Assembly: GCA_002083365.1 (NCBI GenBank)
Contig: LVWS01000005.1
Coordinates: 128,218-192,217, forward strand
DNA from: Nitrospira sp. SG-bin1
Lineage (GTDB): Bacteria > Nitrospirota > Nitrospiria > Nitrospirales > Nitrospiraceae
Length of the DNA stretch: 64,000 nt
Reading direction: 5' to 3'
Each line of letters begins with the position of its first letter. Within the stretch, counting starts at the first letter, position 1. The notes under the pieces were generated by a model. That model was not told the origin of the DNA, did not search any database, and worked only from the letters and a program-made list of their open reading frames with translations. Position numbers and translations under genes: made by a program. Positions 34,375 through 42,906 of the stretch are shown piece after piece.

Positions 34375-35313
34375 ATGAATTGTACGAGATGTAAAACCAA
34401 AGCCGTGTTTAAGTTGCCGCGTCATAATGCGGCGTTCTGCAAGGGCTGCTTTAACAACTTTATTCATGATCAAGTGATTAAAGCGATTAAATCGCTGAGG
34501 ATGCTTGAAAAAGATGACCGGATCCTCGTCGCAGTCTCCGGCGGAAAGGACAGTCTGGCGCTTTGGGACATTCTCTTGAAGCTCGGCTACAAGGCTGATG
34601 CGCTCTACGTCAACCTCGGCATCGCCGGGTATTCGGATCGCTCGCAAGAAAAGGTTCGCCGCTATGCGATGAACGTTGCGTCACCGCTTGGCGCGACACT
34701 GCACACCCACACAGTCGAACAGGAAGAAGGCGCCGGCATCAAAGAATTGTCGTTGATCGTCCATCGCCCGACGTGCAGTACATGTGGAACGCTCAAACGC
34801 TACCAGTTTAACCGCATCGCGATCGAGCAGGACTACGATGTGATGGCGACCGGCCATAACCTCGACGATGAAGCGGCTCGCCTCCTTGGCAACGTACTGC
34901 ATTGGCAAGAAGACTATCTCGACAAGCAGAGCCCAAATCTCCCTGCTTCAGTGGAAGGCTTCGCCAAGAAAGTAAAACCACTCTATCGACTGACGGAGCG
35001 GGAACTCGCGGCATACTGCGTACTGAACAAGATCGAATACATCGTGGACGAATGCCCCATGGCTCAGGGTGCCCGCACGCTGCTCTACAAGGAAGTCCTG
35101 AACCGTCTGGAGACCGAATCCCCAGGAACCAAGCAGTACTTCTATTGGGGCTTTCTGGAAAAACAGCGCAAGAAAGTTTCTGCCACCACGAGCATGACTG
35201 AAAAAGACCAGGCCACGCTCCATCCATGCCGCTCTTGTGGCCAACCCACCACAGCCGATACCTGCTCCTACTGTAAACTCATGGCCCGCGCCAAGACTTC
35301 GACCGCTCATTGA
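34375..35313 (+). CDS. ttuA: TtuA-like tRNA 2-thiolation enzyme (PP-loop)
   Basis: A 312-residue member of the TtuA/TtcA/Ncs6 group of tRNA sulfurtransferases. It has an N-terminal zinc finger (C3, C6, C22, C25), the PP-loop ATP pyrophosphatase motif SGGKDS (55-60), three likely Fe-S cysteines (C134 and C137 in CSTCG, C227 in DECPMAQG), ATGHNLDDEA (158-167), and a C-terminal zinc finger (C285, C288, C297, C300). Both zinc fingers and the Cys pattern fit TtuA, which makes 2-thioribothymidine at tRNA position 54 in thermophiles, better than TtcA (s2C32). The exact tRNA target here is inferred. No TtuB-like sulfur carrier lies next to it. Confidence 0.85.
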   Translation: MNCTRCKTKAVFKLPRHNAAFCKGCFNNFIHDQVIKAIKSLRMLEKDDRILVAVSGGKDSLALWDILLKLGYKADALYVNLGIAGYSDRSQEKVRRYAMNVASPLGATLHTHTVEQEEGAGIKELSLIVHRPTCSTCGTLKRYQFNRIAIEQDYDVMATGHNLDDEAARLLGNVLHWQEDYLDKQSPNLPASVEGFAKKVKPLYRLTERELAAYCVLNKIEYIVDECPMAQGARTLLYKEVLNRLETESPGTKQYFYWGFLEKQRKKVSATTSMTEKDQATLHPCRSCGQPTTADTCSYCKLMARAKTSTAH

Positions 35314-35390
35314 CCCATTCGGCCCTTGCAAACCGTTTCTACACTCCGTAAGCTGATGCTTACCATCACGTTTCGCATCTCGTATCACGT

Positions 35391-36452
35391 ATGGCAACTC
35401 CCCCACGCGATTACTATCAGATTCTCGGTATCCCTCGAACTGCTTCTGCCGACGACATCAAAAAAGCCTTTCGACGCTTGGCCCGTCAATACCATCCCGA
35501 TCTCCATACAGGCTCAAAGAAAGCTGAGATGGAGAAGAAATTTAAAGAACTGAACGAGGCCCAGGAGGTCCTGACCGATCCGGAAAAGCGAAAGAAATAC
35601 GACCAATACGGGACCGACTGGGATCGCGCACAGGCTTTCGAGAACGCTCGTCAGCAGGCCAAGTCACAGGGATTTGGAGGGCCTTGGGGCTTCGAAGGCG
35701 GCTATGGTAGTCAAGGCGGAGAATCCGCAAGCGAGCCCTTCTCCGATTTTTTTGAGAGCCTCTTTGGGAATCGCAAACGCGAGCGCGGCGGGGCCGGGCA
35801 CGGTGCATCCGGCATGTCGGGAGAGGATATCGAGACCGAAGTCCGGTTGGGGCTGCGCGAAGTGCTAACAGGTGTCACCAAGCGCGTGAACCTGCGGGAA
35901 CCTCGAACCTGTTCAACTTGTTTAGGGAATGGTACCGTGCGAGGCCGAACCTGTACGACCTGCCAGGGAACCGGAATGACGACCGAATACAAGACCATTG
36001 AAGTGCGCATTCCCGCGGGAGTGCAAGATGGAACCCGGGTCCGTGTGGCCGGAAAAGGACAGCCAGGGCAACATGGCGGGAAACGCGGAGACCTCTATCT
36101 CCATGTGGTCATTCCTTCCGATCCTATCTTTCACCGGCAGGGCTCTGATTTGCATGTCACCCTGCCCGTCTACCCTTGGGAAATCGTTTTGGGGGCTGAG
36201 GTGACCGCACCGACCTTGACTGAACCGGTGAAGGTCAAAGTTCCCTCGGGCAGCAAGGCCGATGGGAAACTACGACTGAAAGGAAAGGGTCTTCCCTCTG
36301 CCACGGGTGGGCATGGCGATCTGTTCCTGACATTACAAATCGTCGTGCCACCCGGTATCAGCGATGACGAACGGGCGTTGTACGAACGTTTGAGCAAGCA
36401 ACGGCATCCAGATCCTCGCATGGAACTTCTCTATCACGCCCAGCGGCGTTGA
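35391..36452 (+). CDS. DnaJ-family co-chaperone with a single zinc site
   Basis: The 353-residue protein has an N-terminal J domain with HPD at 35-37, a G/F-rich linker (GGPWGFEGGYG, about 96-106), a short cysteine region, and the two beta-sandwich substrate-binding domains (VRIPAGVQDGTRVRVAGKGQ; VKVPSGSKADGKLRLKGKG). Canonical DnaJ has four CxxCxGxG repeats and two zinc sites. Here there are only two repeats (C174/C177 in CSTCLGNG and C188/C191 in CTTCQGTG), enough for one site. It stimulates DnaK ATPase and delivers clients. It lies between DnaJ and CbpA in design. No dnaK or grpE adjoins it. Confidence 0.9.
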   Translation: MATPPRDYYQILGIPRTASADDIKKAFRRLARQYHPDLHTGSKKAEMEKKFKELNEAQEVLTDPEKRKKYDQYGTDWDRAQAFENARQQAKSQGFGGPWGFEGGYGSQGGESASEPFSDFFESLFGNRKRERGGAGHGASGMSGEDIETEVRLGLREVLTGVTKRVNLREPRTCSTCLGNGTVRGRTCTTCQGTGMTTEYKTIEVRIPAGVQDGTRVRVAGKGQPGQHGGKRGDLYLHVVIPSDPIFHRQGSDLHVTLPVYPWEIVLGAEVTAPTLTEPVKVKVPSGSKADGKLRLKGKGLPSATGGHGDLFLTLQIVVPPGISDDERALYERLSKQRHPDPRMELLYHAQRR

Positions 36453-36549
36453 ACTCAATACAACCGATGTCCGGACGACTGCTCGCTTGCGTTGCAAACA
36501 CTGCTATGGCAAGCTTTGACTTCGGGGCCTCTCAACCAAGGAGGAATTC

Positions 36550-37200
36550 ATGACATTTCTATCCAAGACGACAGCGGCTTTTGCCGTCGCGTCGGCATGT
36601 CTATTGGCGATAGGTGTACCAAATCTTTCGGCAAATGATCCGAGCTATGGGTATGGAGGAGGCATCCACGGCGCTGCTGGAGGAGGACATGGTTTTGGTA
36701 AAGGGATGATGCACAGCGGAACCGGGCACCTGATCCGACACCTCCTGAAACATGAGAAGGACATTGGACTCACCGCCGATCAAGTCACCAAACTGAAAGA
36801 CGTTCAGCTCAACCTTGACAAAGCCCGTATCAACGCCGAAGCCGATATCCAAATCGCAGAGCGCGAACTGAAGGCGCTGACCGATAATGAGCAGTCGGAT
36901 CTCGCCGCGATCGAAGCCAAGCTGAAGCAAAGTGAAGATCTGCAAGTCGGGCTACGGATGACGTCGATCAAAACACGTCGCGAGGTCATGGGCTTGCTCA
37001 CTCCGGAACAACGGGCCAAGGAAAAGTCCGAGCACGACAAGGTGATGGAACAGCATAAAGGTTCCGGGGGACATCATGGAGGCGCCATGCCATACGGCGC
37101 CAATCCTCACGGTGCCTATCCCCATGGCGGTAAGCCGCAGGGCAAAAACCCCCATGAGGCCGTACCCCCCACTCCACCAAGCAACATGTCCGTGCAGTAA
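36550..37200 (+). CDS. Periplasmic Spy/CpxP-like protein with His-Gly-rich tail
   Basis: The 216-residue protein has a signal peptide (cleavage near residue 28, LSAND), a Gly/His-rich segment (GYGGGIHGAAGGGHGFGKG), then a helical core with LTADQVTKLKDVQLNLDKAR and LLTPEQRAKEKSEHDK. These are versions of the LTxxQ motifs of Spy/CpxP chaperones. The tail (HHGGAMPYGANPHGAYPHGG) repeats PHG/PYG units and could bind metal. Spy-like proteins protect periplasmic proteins or sense envelope and metal stress. AAGGAGG precedes ATG 36550. The ilvD gene follows after 18 bases. Confidence 0.8.
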   Translation: MTFLSKTTAAFAVASACLLAIGVPNLSANDPSYGYGGGIHGAAGGGHGFGKGMMHSGTGHLIRHLLKHEKDIGLTADQVTKLKDVQLNLDKARINAEADIQIAERELKALTDNEQSDLAAIEAKLKQSEDLQVGLRMTSIKTRREVMGLLTPEQRAKEKSEHDKVMEQHKGSGGHHGGAMPYGANPHGAYPHGGKPQGKNPHEAVPPTPPSNMSVQ

Positions 37201-37218
37201 GAGGACCGACGAAGGCTT

Positions 37219-38892
37219 ATGAAAAAAGAAACGCGCCTACAGAGTCATGATCTGCTCGTCGGGGCGGGACGTGCCCCGGCACGAGCGATGTTAAAAGCCG
37301 TCGGATTCACGGACGATGATTTGTCCAAACCTCTCGTTGGCGTGGCCAATACCTGGATCGAGATCATGCCGTGCAATTTTCATTTACGGCGGCTTTCCGA
37401 ACGAGTGAAGGCAGGGATCCGAGCAGCCGGCGGAACCCCAATCGAGTACAACACCATCGCGGTGTCCGATGGGATCTCGATGGGCACCGAAGGAATGCGC
37501 GCGTCGCTGATCAGCCGCGAAGTGATCGCGGATTCGATTGAACTCGTCGCGCGGGGACACTTGTTCGATGCCGTCGTCGCGCTGTCGGGTTGCGATAAAA
37601 CGATCCCCGGAACCGTCATGGCGCTCGCCCGATTAAACGTACCGTCGCTGATGCTGTATGGCGGCTCGATCATGCCGGGGCAGTTTCAGGGACATGATGT
37701 GACGATTCAGGATGTCTTTGAAGCGGTCGGCAAACATGCGGCGGGAAAGATGACCGACGCCGAACTGAAGGACTTGGAAGATCACGCCTGTCCAGGGCCT
37801 GGAGCCTGCGGAGGCCAGTTTACAGCCAATACCATGGCCATTGCGTTTGAGTTCCTCGGCATATCGCCGATGGGTCGCAATGGAGTGCCCGCCATGGACG
37901 GTCGGAAAGACGATGTCGCGTTTGAGTGCGGCAAGATGGTGATGGAGCTCGTGAAGCAGGATCTGCGCCCTCGCCGGATTATCACCAGAAAGTCATTGGA
38001 GAACGCCATCGCTGCCGTGGCCACGACCGGCGGCTCGACGAACGCGGTCCTGCATCTCCTCGCCATCGCCCGTGAGTCCGGGATCAAGTTGAGCATCGAC
38101 GACTTCGACAAGATCAATCGCAAGGTCCCTCTATTGGCCGACCTCAAACCAGGGGGCCGCTTTGCTGCAGCCGATCTCTATGCCGCAGGAGGCACAACTC
38201 TCGTGGCCAAGCGATTGCTCGATGCGGGACTCCTCCATGGCAATCAACCGACCGTCACCGGTCGAACGATCGGTGAAGAAGCCTCCGGCGCCCGTGAAAC
38301 GCCGGGACAACAAGTTTTGCGTCCCCTCACCCACCCCATCAAACCGACGGGTGGACTCGTTATCCTAAAAGGTAATCTCGCGCCGGAAGGCTGCGTAGTG
38401 AAGGTGGCCGGCCACTCGATGAATAAGTTCCAAGGACCGGCAAAAGTCTTTGATCGAGAGGAAGACGCGTTCGTGGCGGTTCAAGCAGGGCAAATCAAGT
38501 CCGGTGATGTCGTCGTCATTCGGTACGAAGGTCCGTCAGGAGGACCAGGGATGCGCGAGATGTTGGGCGTGACGGCGGCCATCGTCGGTGCCGGACTTGG
38601 TGATTCCGTGGCACTGCTCACCGACGGTCGATTCTCCGGCGCGACACGTGGCCTGATGGCCGGGCACGTGGCCCCGGAAGCGGCCAAAGGTGGACCGATC
38701 GCGGCAATCAGGAGCGGAGATACGATCACGTTCGATATTCCCAAACGCCGACTGGACGTGGCCATCTCGCAGAAGGAAATCGCTACTCGGCTCAAGAAGG
38801 TTAAACTGCCTGTCCCTCGCTACACTTCAGGCGTGATGGGAAAGTATGCCCGGCACGTCTCGTCAGCATCAGAAGGCGCCATCACCAGCTAG
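37219..38892 (+). CDS. ilvD: Dihydroxy-acid dehydratase
   Basis: IlvD dehydrates 2,3-dihydroxy-isovalerate and 2,3-dihydroxy-3-methylvalerate to the 2-keto acids that give valine, leucine and isoleucine. The 557-residue protein keeps the Fe-S and metal motifs: ALSGCDKTIPGTVMA, CPGPGACGGQFTANTM (two Cys), ISMGTEGMRASL, and the C-terminal LLTDGRFSGATRG with YEGPSGGPGMREML. The start ATG 37219 has GAAGG upstream. The stop codon TAG at 38890-38892 merges with the left end of an inverted-repeat element. Confidence 0.97.
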   Translation: MKKETRLQSHDLLVGAGRAPARAMLKAVGFTDDDLSKPLVGVANTWIEIMPCNFHLRRLSERVKAGIRAAGGTPIEYNTIAVSDGISMGTEGMRASLISREVIADSIELVARGHLFDAVVALSGCDKTIPGTVMALARLNVPSLMLYGGSIMPGQFQGHDVTIQDVFEAVGKHAAGKMTDAELKDLEDHACPGPGACGGQFTANTMAIAFEFLGISPMGRNGVPAMDGRKDDVAFECGKMVMELVKQDLRPRRIITRKSLENAIAAVATTGGSTNAVLHLLAIARESGIKLSIDDFDKINRKVPLLADLKPGGRFAAADLYAAGGTTLVAKRLLDAGLLHGNQPTVTGRTIGEEASGARETPGQQVLRPLTHPIKPTGGLVILKGNLAPEGCVVKVAGHSMNKFQGPAKVFDREEDAFVAVQAGQIKSGDVVVIRYEGPSGGPGMREMLGVTAAIVGAGLGDSVALLTDGRFSGATRGLMAGHVAPEAAKGGPIAAIRSGDTITFDIPKRRLDVAISQKEIATRLKKVKLPVPRYTSGVMGKYARHVSSASEGAITS

Positions 38893-39018
38893 CAGGATGC
38901 TGAAAAAGTCCTCCAGCTTCGTTCTCGCGTCGCTCAGAGGGCTCAACATACGGAACGAAGTATGCTTCGCCTCTTCGCTCGCTGCGGCCTTGCTGGACGG
39001 CCTTTTTGACCACCCTGC
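38892..39018 (+). repeat. Short inverted-repeat element, copy A (127 bp)
   Basis: Element ends GCAGGATGCTGAAAAAG and CTTTTTGACCACCCTGC are imperfect inverted repeats (14 of 17). Pairing continues inward through TCCTCCAGC and GCTGGACGGCC. A central CATAC/GTATG stem encloses GGAACGAA. The left end starts on the last base of the ilvD stop, in CTAG at 38889-38892. It is the longer version of the element at 12290-12388. There is no open frame. The folded RNA could serve as an ilvD terminator. I class it as MITE/REP-like. Confidence 0.75.
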
Positions 39019-39153
39019 AATCTATCGTCATTCCGTTCGAGGGCTCCTATATTAGTTTTTCAACAGCCATCCCTACCCGATCTTCAGAAGACAGTTGTTG
39101 CCTTCCTCGCGCCAACCATACACGTAACCGCTGAGGAAGGGCTTCTCGATCTA

Positions 39154-39915
39154 TTACTGGAAATCCCGCCGTTGGAAGATCACGCTCGCCAGAAGGAGCA
39201 GGAACGCCGCGTAGGTCAACCCATAGGCCAAGGTGAGGGCCATGTCAGTCATGCCGAAATCGAGATGGTGGATGACATGTCCTTTGAGGTTGAATCGTTC
39301 GAGGTTCGGAAGCACATAGTAAACGACATTGAGCACCGCCTGACCTATTGCGTCCATTTTTTCTCCAAAGACCTTGAGATCACCGGATAAATGACCAATC
39401 CCATATGCCGCTAGAGTAAAAATGGCGCTCAACGTGGCGCTAGTAAATGTAGAAAAAAGTATCGCCACCGCAGTGATCACCATAAACTCGAGGAAGATGA
39501 GCAACAACGCCTTGAACAACATCATATTGACGGCCACTTCTCGGTAGTACAGGACAAGCAGGAGCCCCACAACCATAATGGCTGTATTGATCAACAACGT
39601 CCCGACCAGCCCAACATATTTCCCCAGCAGAAATTCATAACGAGGCACCGGTTTCGAGACGATCGTAAAGATGGTTTTCTTCTCGATTTCTTTACTCACC
39701 AGTCCGATCCCGACAAAGATGGCGATCAGGACGCCGAAGAAATTGATGCTGGATATTCCTAAATCAAGGATCAAGCGGTTCCAGTCACCCAAGGTCAAGG
39801 TTGAAAGTAACACCGAACTCCCGATCATGAGCAGAGCAAAAAATAATAAATTGTACAGCAGTTTCTCACGTAGATTTTCCCGGAACGTGTTCATAGCGAT
39901 GGAGAGGATTCTCAT
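39154..39915 (-). CDS. ABC-2 type transporter permease
   Basis: The 253-residue protein has six predicted membrane helices (LLYNLLFFALLMIGSSVLL, NFFGVLIAIFVGIGLV, LVGTLLINTAIMVVGLLLV, LLLIFLEFMVITAVAILF, ATLSAIFTLAAYGIGHL, LAYGLTYAAFLLLLASVIF). EIEKKTIFTIVSKPVPRYEF after the second helix is the typical ABC-2/NosY-like coupling region. Its ATG overlaps the end of the ATPase gene by four bases. The pair forms an exporter. The substrate is unknown. Confidence 0.88.
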   Translation of the reverse strand: MRILSIAMNTFRENLREKLLYNLLFFALLMIGSSVLLSTLTLGDWNRLILDLGISSINFFGVLIAIFVGIGLVSKEIEKKTIFTIVSKPVPRYEFLLGKYVGLVGTLLINTAIMVVGLLLVLYYREVAVNMMLFKALLLIFLEFMVITAVAILFSTFTSATLSAIFTLAAYGIGHLSGDLKVFGEKMDAIGQAVLNVVYYVLPNLERFNLKGHVIHHLDFGMTDMALTLAYGLTYAAFLLLLASVIFQRRDFQ

Positions 39916-40877
39916 ACGGCTTCCCTCAACTCAGGCTGTTTGCTCTTAACCTCTCGAATGAACAAATCTTCAAGTGATCCTTTCTGTGGGGTGAGTGAAA
40001 CCAGCGTCGCTTTGGCTCCTCGAATGATGTCAAGAGTAGCCCCTACTTGCTGGCGGTTGGGCAGTACTGCCAGGACCTGAGTACCTTGCACAATGATGCG
40101 ATCAGCCAGTTGACGTAGACGCGCCACCCCCTCCGACCCTAGCCCCTCAGCCACAACTTCTACCGAGTGGGTCGCACCTTCATCGATCAGTTCACTGACG
40201 CGTCCGCAAGCAACAAGTTTACCCTTGAGAATAATGGCCACCCGATCGCAAAGGAGTTCGGCATCGTGCAGGATGTGGGAACTGAAGAAGATCGTCTTCC
40301 CGGATTCTTTCAGACGCAGGATCAAATCCCTAATCTCTTTGCGTCCGATCGGATCAAGGCCAGACATCGGCTCATCCAACACTACCAACTCCGGGTCGTT
40401 GATGAGCGCCTGAGCAATCCCTACGCGCTGCAACATCCCTTTCGAAAATTTTCGTAACTGAAGATGGCGGGCATGGGACATGCCGACTAACTCCAACAAT
40501 TCATCGATACGTTTCTCTAACGCCGCACCTCGAATCCCGAAGAGATGGCCATAGAATTTGAGAAACTCAAGGCTAGTGAGATAATCATAAAAATAAGGGG
40601 ATTCTGGCAAAAATCCAAGTCGTGCTTTAGATTCTTTATCCCTGATAGAGCGACCAAAGAGCCAAGCCTGGCCGCTCGTAGGATAGATTAGTCCCATCAG
40701 CATCTTAATCGTCGTTGTCTTACCAGCCCCATTGGGACCCAAGAAGCCGAAGACCTCACCTTTCTGAACGTCAAGGTCAAGGTTTTGGACAGCCGTGGCA
40801 GAACGCCCCCAGAATCCTACCTTAAAGATCTTACTCAGTCCCTGTGCTTTGAGAATTGATTCTGTTGGTCCGTTCAT
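39912..40877 (-). CDS. ABC transporter ATP-binding protein
   Basis: The 321-residue ATPase carries Walker A (GPNGAGKTTTIKML), the signature FSKGMLQRVGIAQA (a variant of LSGGQ), Walker B (LVVLDEPMSGLDP) and the switch histidine in FFSSHILHD. The C-terminal 80 residues (HSVEVVAEGLGSEGVARLRQ onward) are the usual DUF4162-like extension of CcmA/NodI-type exporters. It powers the adjacent ABC-2 permease. It starts eight bases after the stop of the TPR protein gene, in one operon. Confidence 0.92.
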   Translation of the reverse strand: MNGPTESILKAQGLSKIFKVGFWGRSATAVQNLDLDVQKGEVFGFLGPNGAGKTTTIKMLMGLIYPTSGQAWLFGRSIRDKESKARLGFLPESPYFYDYLTSLEFLKFYGHLFGIRGAALEKRIDELLELVGMSHARHLQLRKFSKGMLQRVGIAQALINDPELVVLDEPMSGLDPIGRKEIRDLILRLKESGKTIFFSSHILHDAELLCDRVAIILKGKLVACGRVSELIDEGATHSVEVVAEGLGSEGVARLRQLADRIIVQGTQVLAVLPNRQQVGATLDIIRGAKATLVSLTPQKGSLEDLFIREVKSKQPELREAV

Positions 40878-40885
40878 GTCTGCAC

Positions 40886-41827
40886 CTATTCCACATCTCC
40901 CTTTCGAACCATGCTGTCTGATTGACGATATGCGCGCATGCGCTCGGTATGTGTGCTGCTAAATACTTCGCCAGTCGCGGTATTGAATAGGTAGCGTCCG
41001 CCGTAAGGTTCCTCTGGGATTGTACGGAGGAGACCACTTGCAACAAGTTCATCGAGCGACGACGGCTTCTTTCGTTGCGCCTGTTCGTACCGTTGAACGG
41101 CACCCTCGATCATCTGTAAATCCCGCTCTAACCCAACTCGACGGATTCGGCGCTGCAACTGCTCTCGAATCAGTGGCTCAGTGGTCTGCAACAACATCGC
41201 CTCAAGAAATTCGATAGCGACCTCTGGACTCTTCCCCTGTGCGTAAAGGCGTGAAGCAAGTCTTGGAATATACGGAGGCGGAGGCCCTTCATGGAGCATC
41301 CCGCGAGCCCCGGCAGCACGAGCCATGTAATCTGCCGCCTGGCGAGGCTGACCAAGATGAAAAAAATGGTTGAATCCCAGCAAAAACGGTAGGCGCCAAG
41401 ATGGGGGATTCGGCTTCAGCCCCTTTTCAAGAATCTGATTACTGAGGTCGTAGCGGCCTGCGAGTTCAGCCAACACAGTGCCGCCGACATCATAGGCATA
41501 AAGATACTGGGGATCGAGGGTTGTGACAACATCCAGTGCATGGTAAAGCCATTGATAGTCTTGATCTCGGACCACTTTGTCGCCGAGGACTTGAATAGCG
41601 CGGAGCCAGATGAGATCGGCGCCGAGATGATGGTACCCCAAGAGCGTTGGCTTGAGAATTTCTCCACGTGGAAGAAGCCGGAGCTGTTCGATTCTCTCTT
41701 TGTCTTCATCTCCACGTTGATCAATCGTCTGTTGCAGTAGGACAACAAGGCCTAGTAGAGTAATGAGGCATACTACGATGAAAGATTGATGTCTGTAGCT
41801 AGGAACGGTGTTATCGGTCATGCCCAT
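40886..41827 (-). CDS. Membrane-anchored TPR-like protein of ABC operon
   Basis: A single N-terminal membrane helix (FIVVCLITLLGLVVLLQQT) precedes a helical domain with TPR-like pairs (LGADLIWLRAIQVLGDKVV, YQWLYHALDVVTTLDPQYLY, AYDVGGTVLAELAGRYDLSN). The C-terminal segment (YGGRYLFNTATGEVFSSTH) recalls the end of some type IV pilin-like or general secretion proteins. It is encoded first in an operon with the ABC exporter genes and may be its periplasmic partner. I do not recognise a named family. The frame opens with TTG at 41839. ATG 41827 or 41821 is more likely. Confidence 0.7.
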   Translation of the reverse strand: MGMTDNTVPSYRHQSFIVVCLITLLGLVVLLQQTIDQRGDEDKERIEQLRLLPRGEILKPTLLGYHHLGADLIWLRAIQVLGDKVVRDQDYQWLYHALDVVTTLDPQYLYAYDVGGTVLAELAGRYDLSNQILEKGLKPNPPSWRLPFLLGFNHFFHLGQPRQAADYMARAAGARGMLHEGPPPPYIPRLASRLYAQGKSPEVAIEFLEAMLLQTTEPLIREQLQRRIRRVGLERDLQMIEGAVQRYEQAQRKKPSSLDELVASGLLRTIPEEPYGGRYLFNTATGEVFSSTHTERMRAYRQSDSMVRKGDVE

Positions 41828-41924
41828 TGGCTGATTCAATGCGATCTACAGGATATAGTGACGGATACTCTGTCCGAGCAACCTCAAGTTCAGATAGATC
41901 AAGCGTTCCCCTCTGAAATGCATC

Positions 41925-41955
41925 AGCCAGGGTTAGGGCATTCCCAACCCTGGCT
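41925..41955. terminator. Strong hairpin downstream of pilA
   Basis: AGCCAGGGTT and AACCCTGGCT pair perfectly, extended by GGG/CCC with one bulged base around a short loop. It lies about 35 bases after the pilA stop, in the direction of pilA transcription. T-rich sequence after the stem is weak, but the stem is the strongest in the region. Confidence 0.6.
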
Positions 41956-41989
41956 GGCAACATAAGCCCGGTGCTTACGCGAACCGGCC

Positions 41990-42595
41990 TTAGAACACGT
42001 TGTCACTCAAATTACATTGAGCGACATTGGCGTTTTCTGGCACGGCATAGATGCCCTGCAAGGCAGCGTTACCCGCTGCATCGCCATCAAGATCGCCAGT
42101 TGCACGAGCGATGAAGCCAAGCGCTGGAGCTGTGTTAGCGTTACCGACCGCAGGGCAAGTACCCTTCACGACAGCGTTGGCCGCTGTTGCAAGTGCATTG
42201 GCACCCAGCGAGTATTGATACCGAACTTGGCCAGCAGGGATGAACCCAATGTCGTTAAACACACCCACGTTTGTAATTGCCGCACCGGCGTTATCGAAAC
42301 ACTTCTGAGTGGCAGTTGCCGCCGCACCGTTCCAAGCAACCAGCGCACCATTGTTGGGCACACCTCCAGTCGGCACGACTTCGCTTGATGTCAAGAAGCA
42401 GCGGGTTTCTGCCTGGAAAGCCAATTCCGCCGTCTTGATCGCGCTCAGGTTGGTCTTGGCCTCCGACGTCCGAGACCGCATCTGGTACTGAATGAAGTTG
42501 GGAATGGCGATGGCCGCCAAGATCCCGATGATCGCCACAACGATCATCAACTCAATGAGGGTGAACCCCTCTTGTTTCCGCATTGCCTTCAACAT
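41990..42595 (-). CDS. pilA: Type IV pilin major subunit-like protein
   Basis: The preprotein (201 residues) has the class IVa pilin leader MLKAMRKQEG cut before FTLIELMIVVAIIGILAAIA. Mature residue E5 and the hydrophobic N-helix are standard. The globular part is alanine/asparagine-rich, with cysteines C70, C102, C148 and C196 (counted from the chosen start, approximate) that may form disulfides, including a C-terminal D-loop-like pair. ATG 42595 follows AAGGAGG. It is assembled by the pilus machine whose retraction ATPases lie at 54-56 kb. A sigma-54-like promoter lies upstream and a hairpin terminator downstream, so it is probably a single-gene unit. Confidence 0.93.
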   Translation of the reverse strand: MLKAMRKQEGFTLIELMIVVAIIGILAAIAIPNFIQYQMRSRTSEAKTNLSAIKTAELAFQAETRCFLTSSEVVPTGGVPNNGALVAWNGAAATATQKCFDNAGAAITNVGVFNDIGFIPAGQVRYQYSLGANALATAANAVVKGTCPAVGNANTAPALGFIARATGDLDGDAAGNAALQGIYAVPENANVAQCNLSDNVF

Positions 42596-42676
42596 CGTCC
42601 TGCCTCCTTGTTGATGGTTCACTGACGGCCCCTTTCATAACCTGCGGCGCCTGTGTTGCCGCCTACCGGTCCCTTA

Positions 42677-42692
42677 AGCAGGTTTGGTGCCG
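42677..42692 (-). promoter_or_regulatory. Sigma-54-like promoter of pilA
   Basis: On the minus strand CGGCACCAAACCTGCT has GG and GC at exactly the sigma-54 spacing (TGGCAC-N5-TTGC consensus, one mismatch in each half). Transcription would start near 42666, leaving a leader of about 70 bases. pilA genes are classically driven by sigma-54 with PilR in other bacteria. That a PilR exists here is inference. Confidence 0.5.
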
Positions 42693-42906
42693 ATCAATGA
42701 CAGAGGCTAGCCTACCAAAGATCATCGATGATGCAACAACTTACGAGAAATCGGCACGTGATTGGTCCTGGAGGGGCCCACGTTCCCTCCGAAATCTGCT
42801 CCGGATCGCCGAGAATTGACACTTTTCGCTAGCTAATCGAGTCTTCCGGCATGAGAACCGACCGACGCTGGATAAGGTGACTGGTGAATGGTTCAGGAGT
42901 GGAGTT

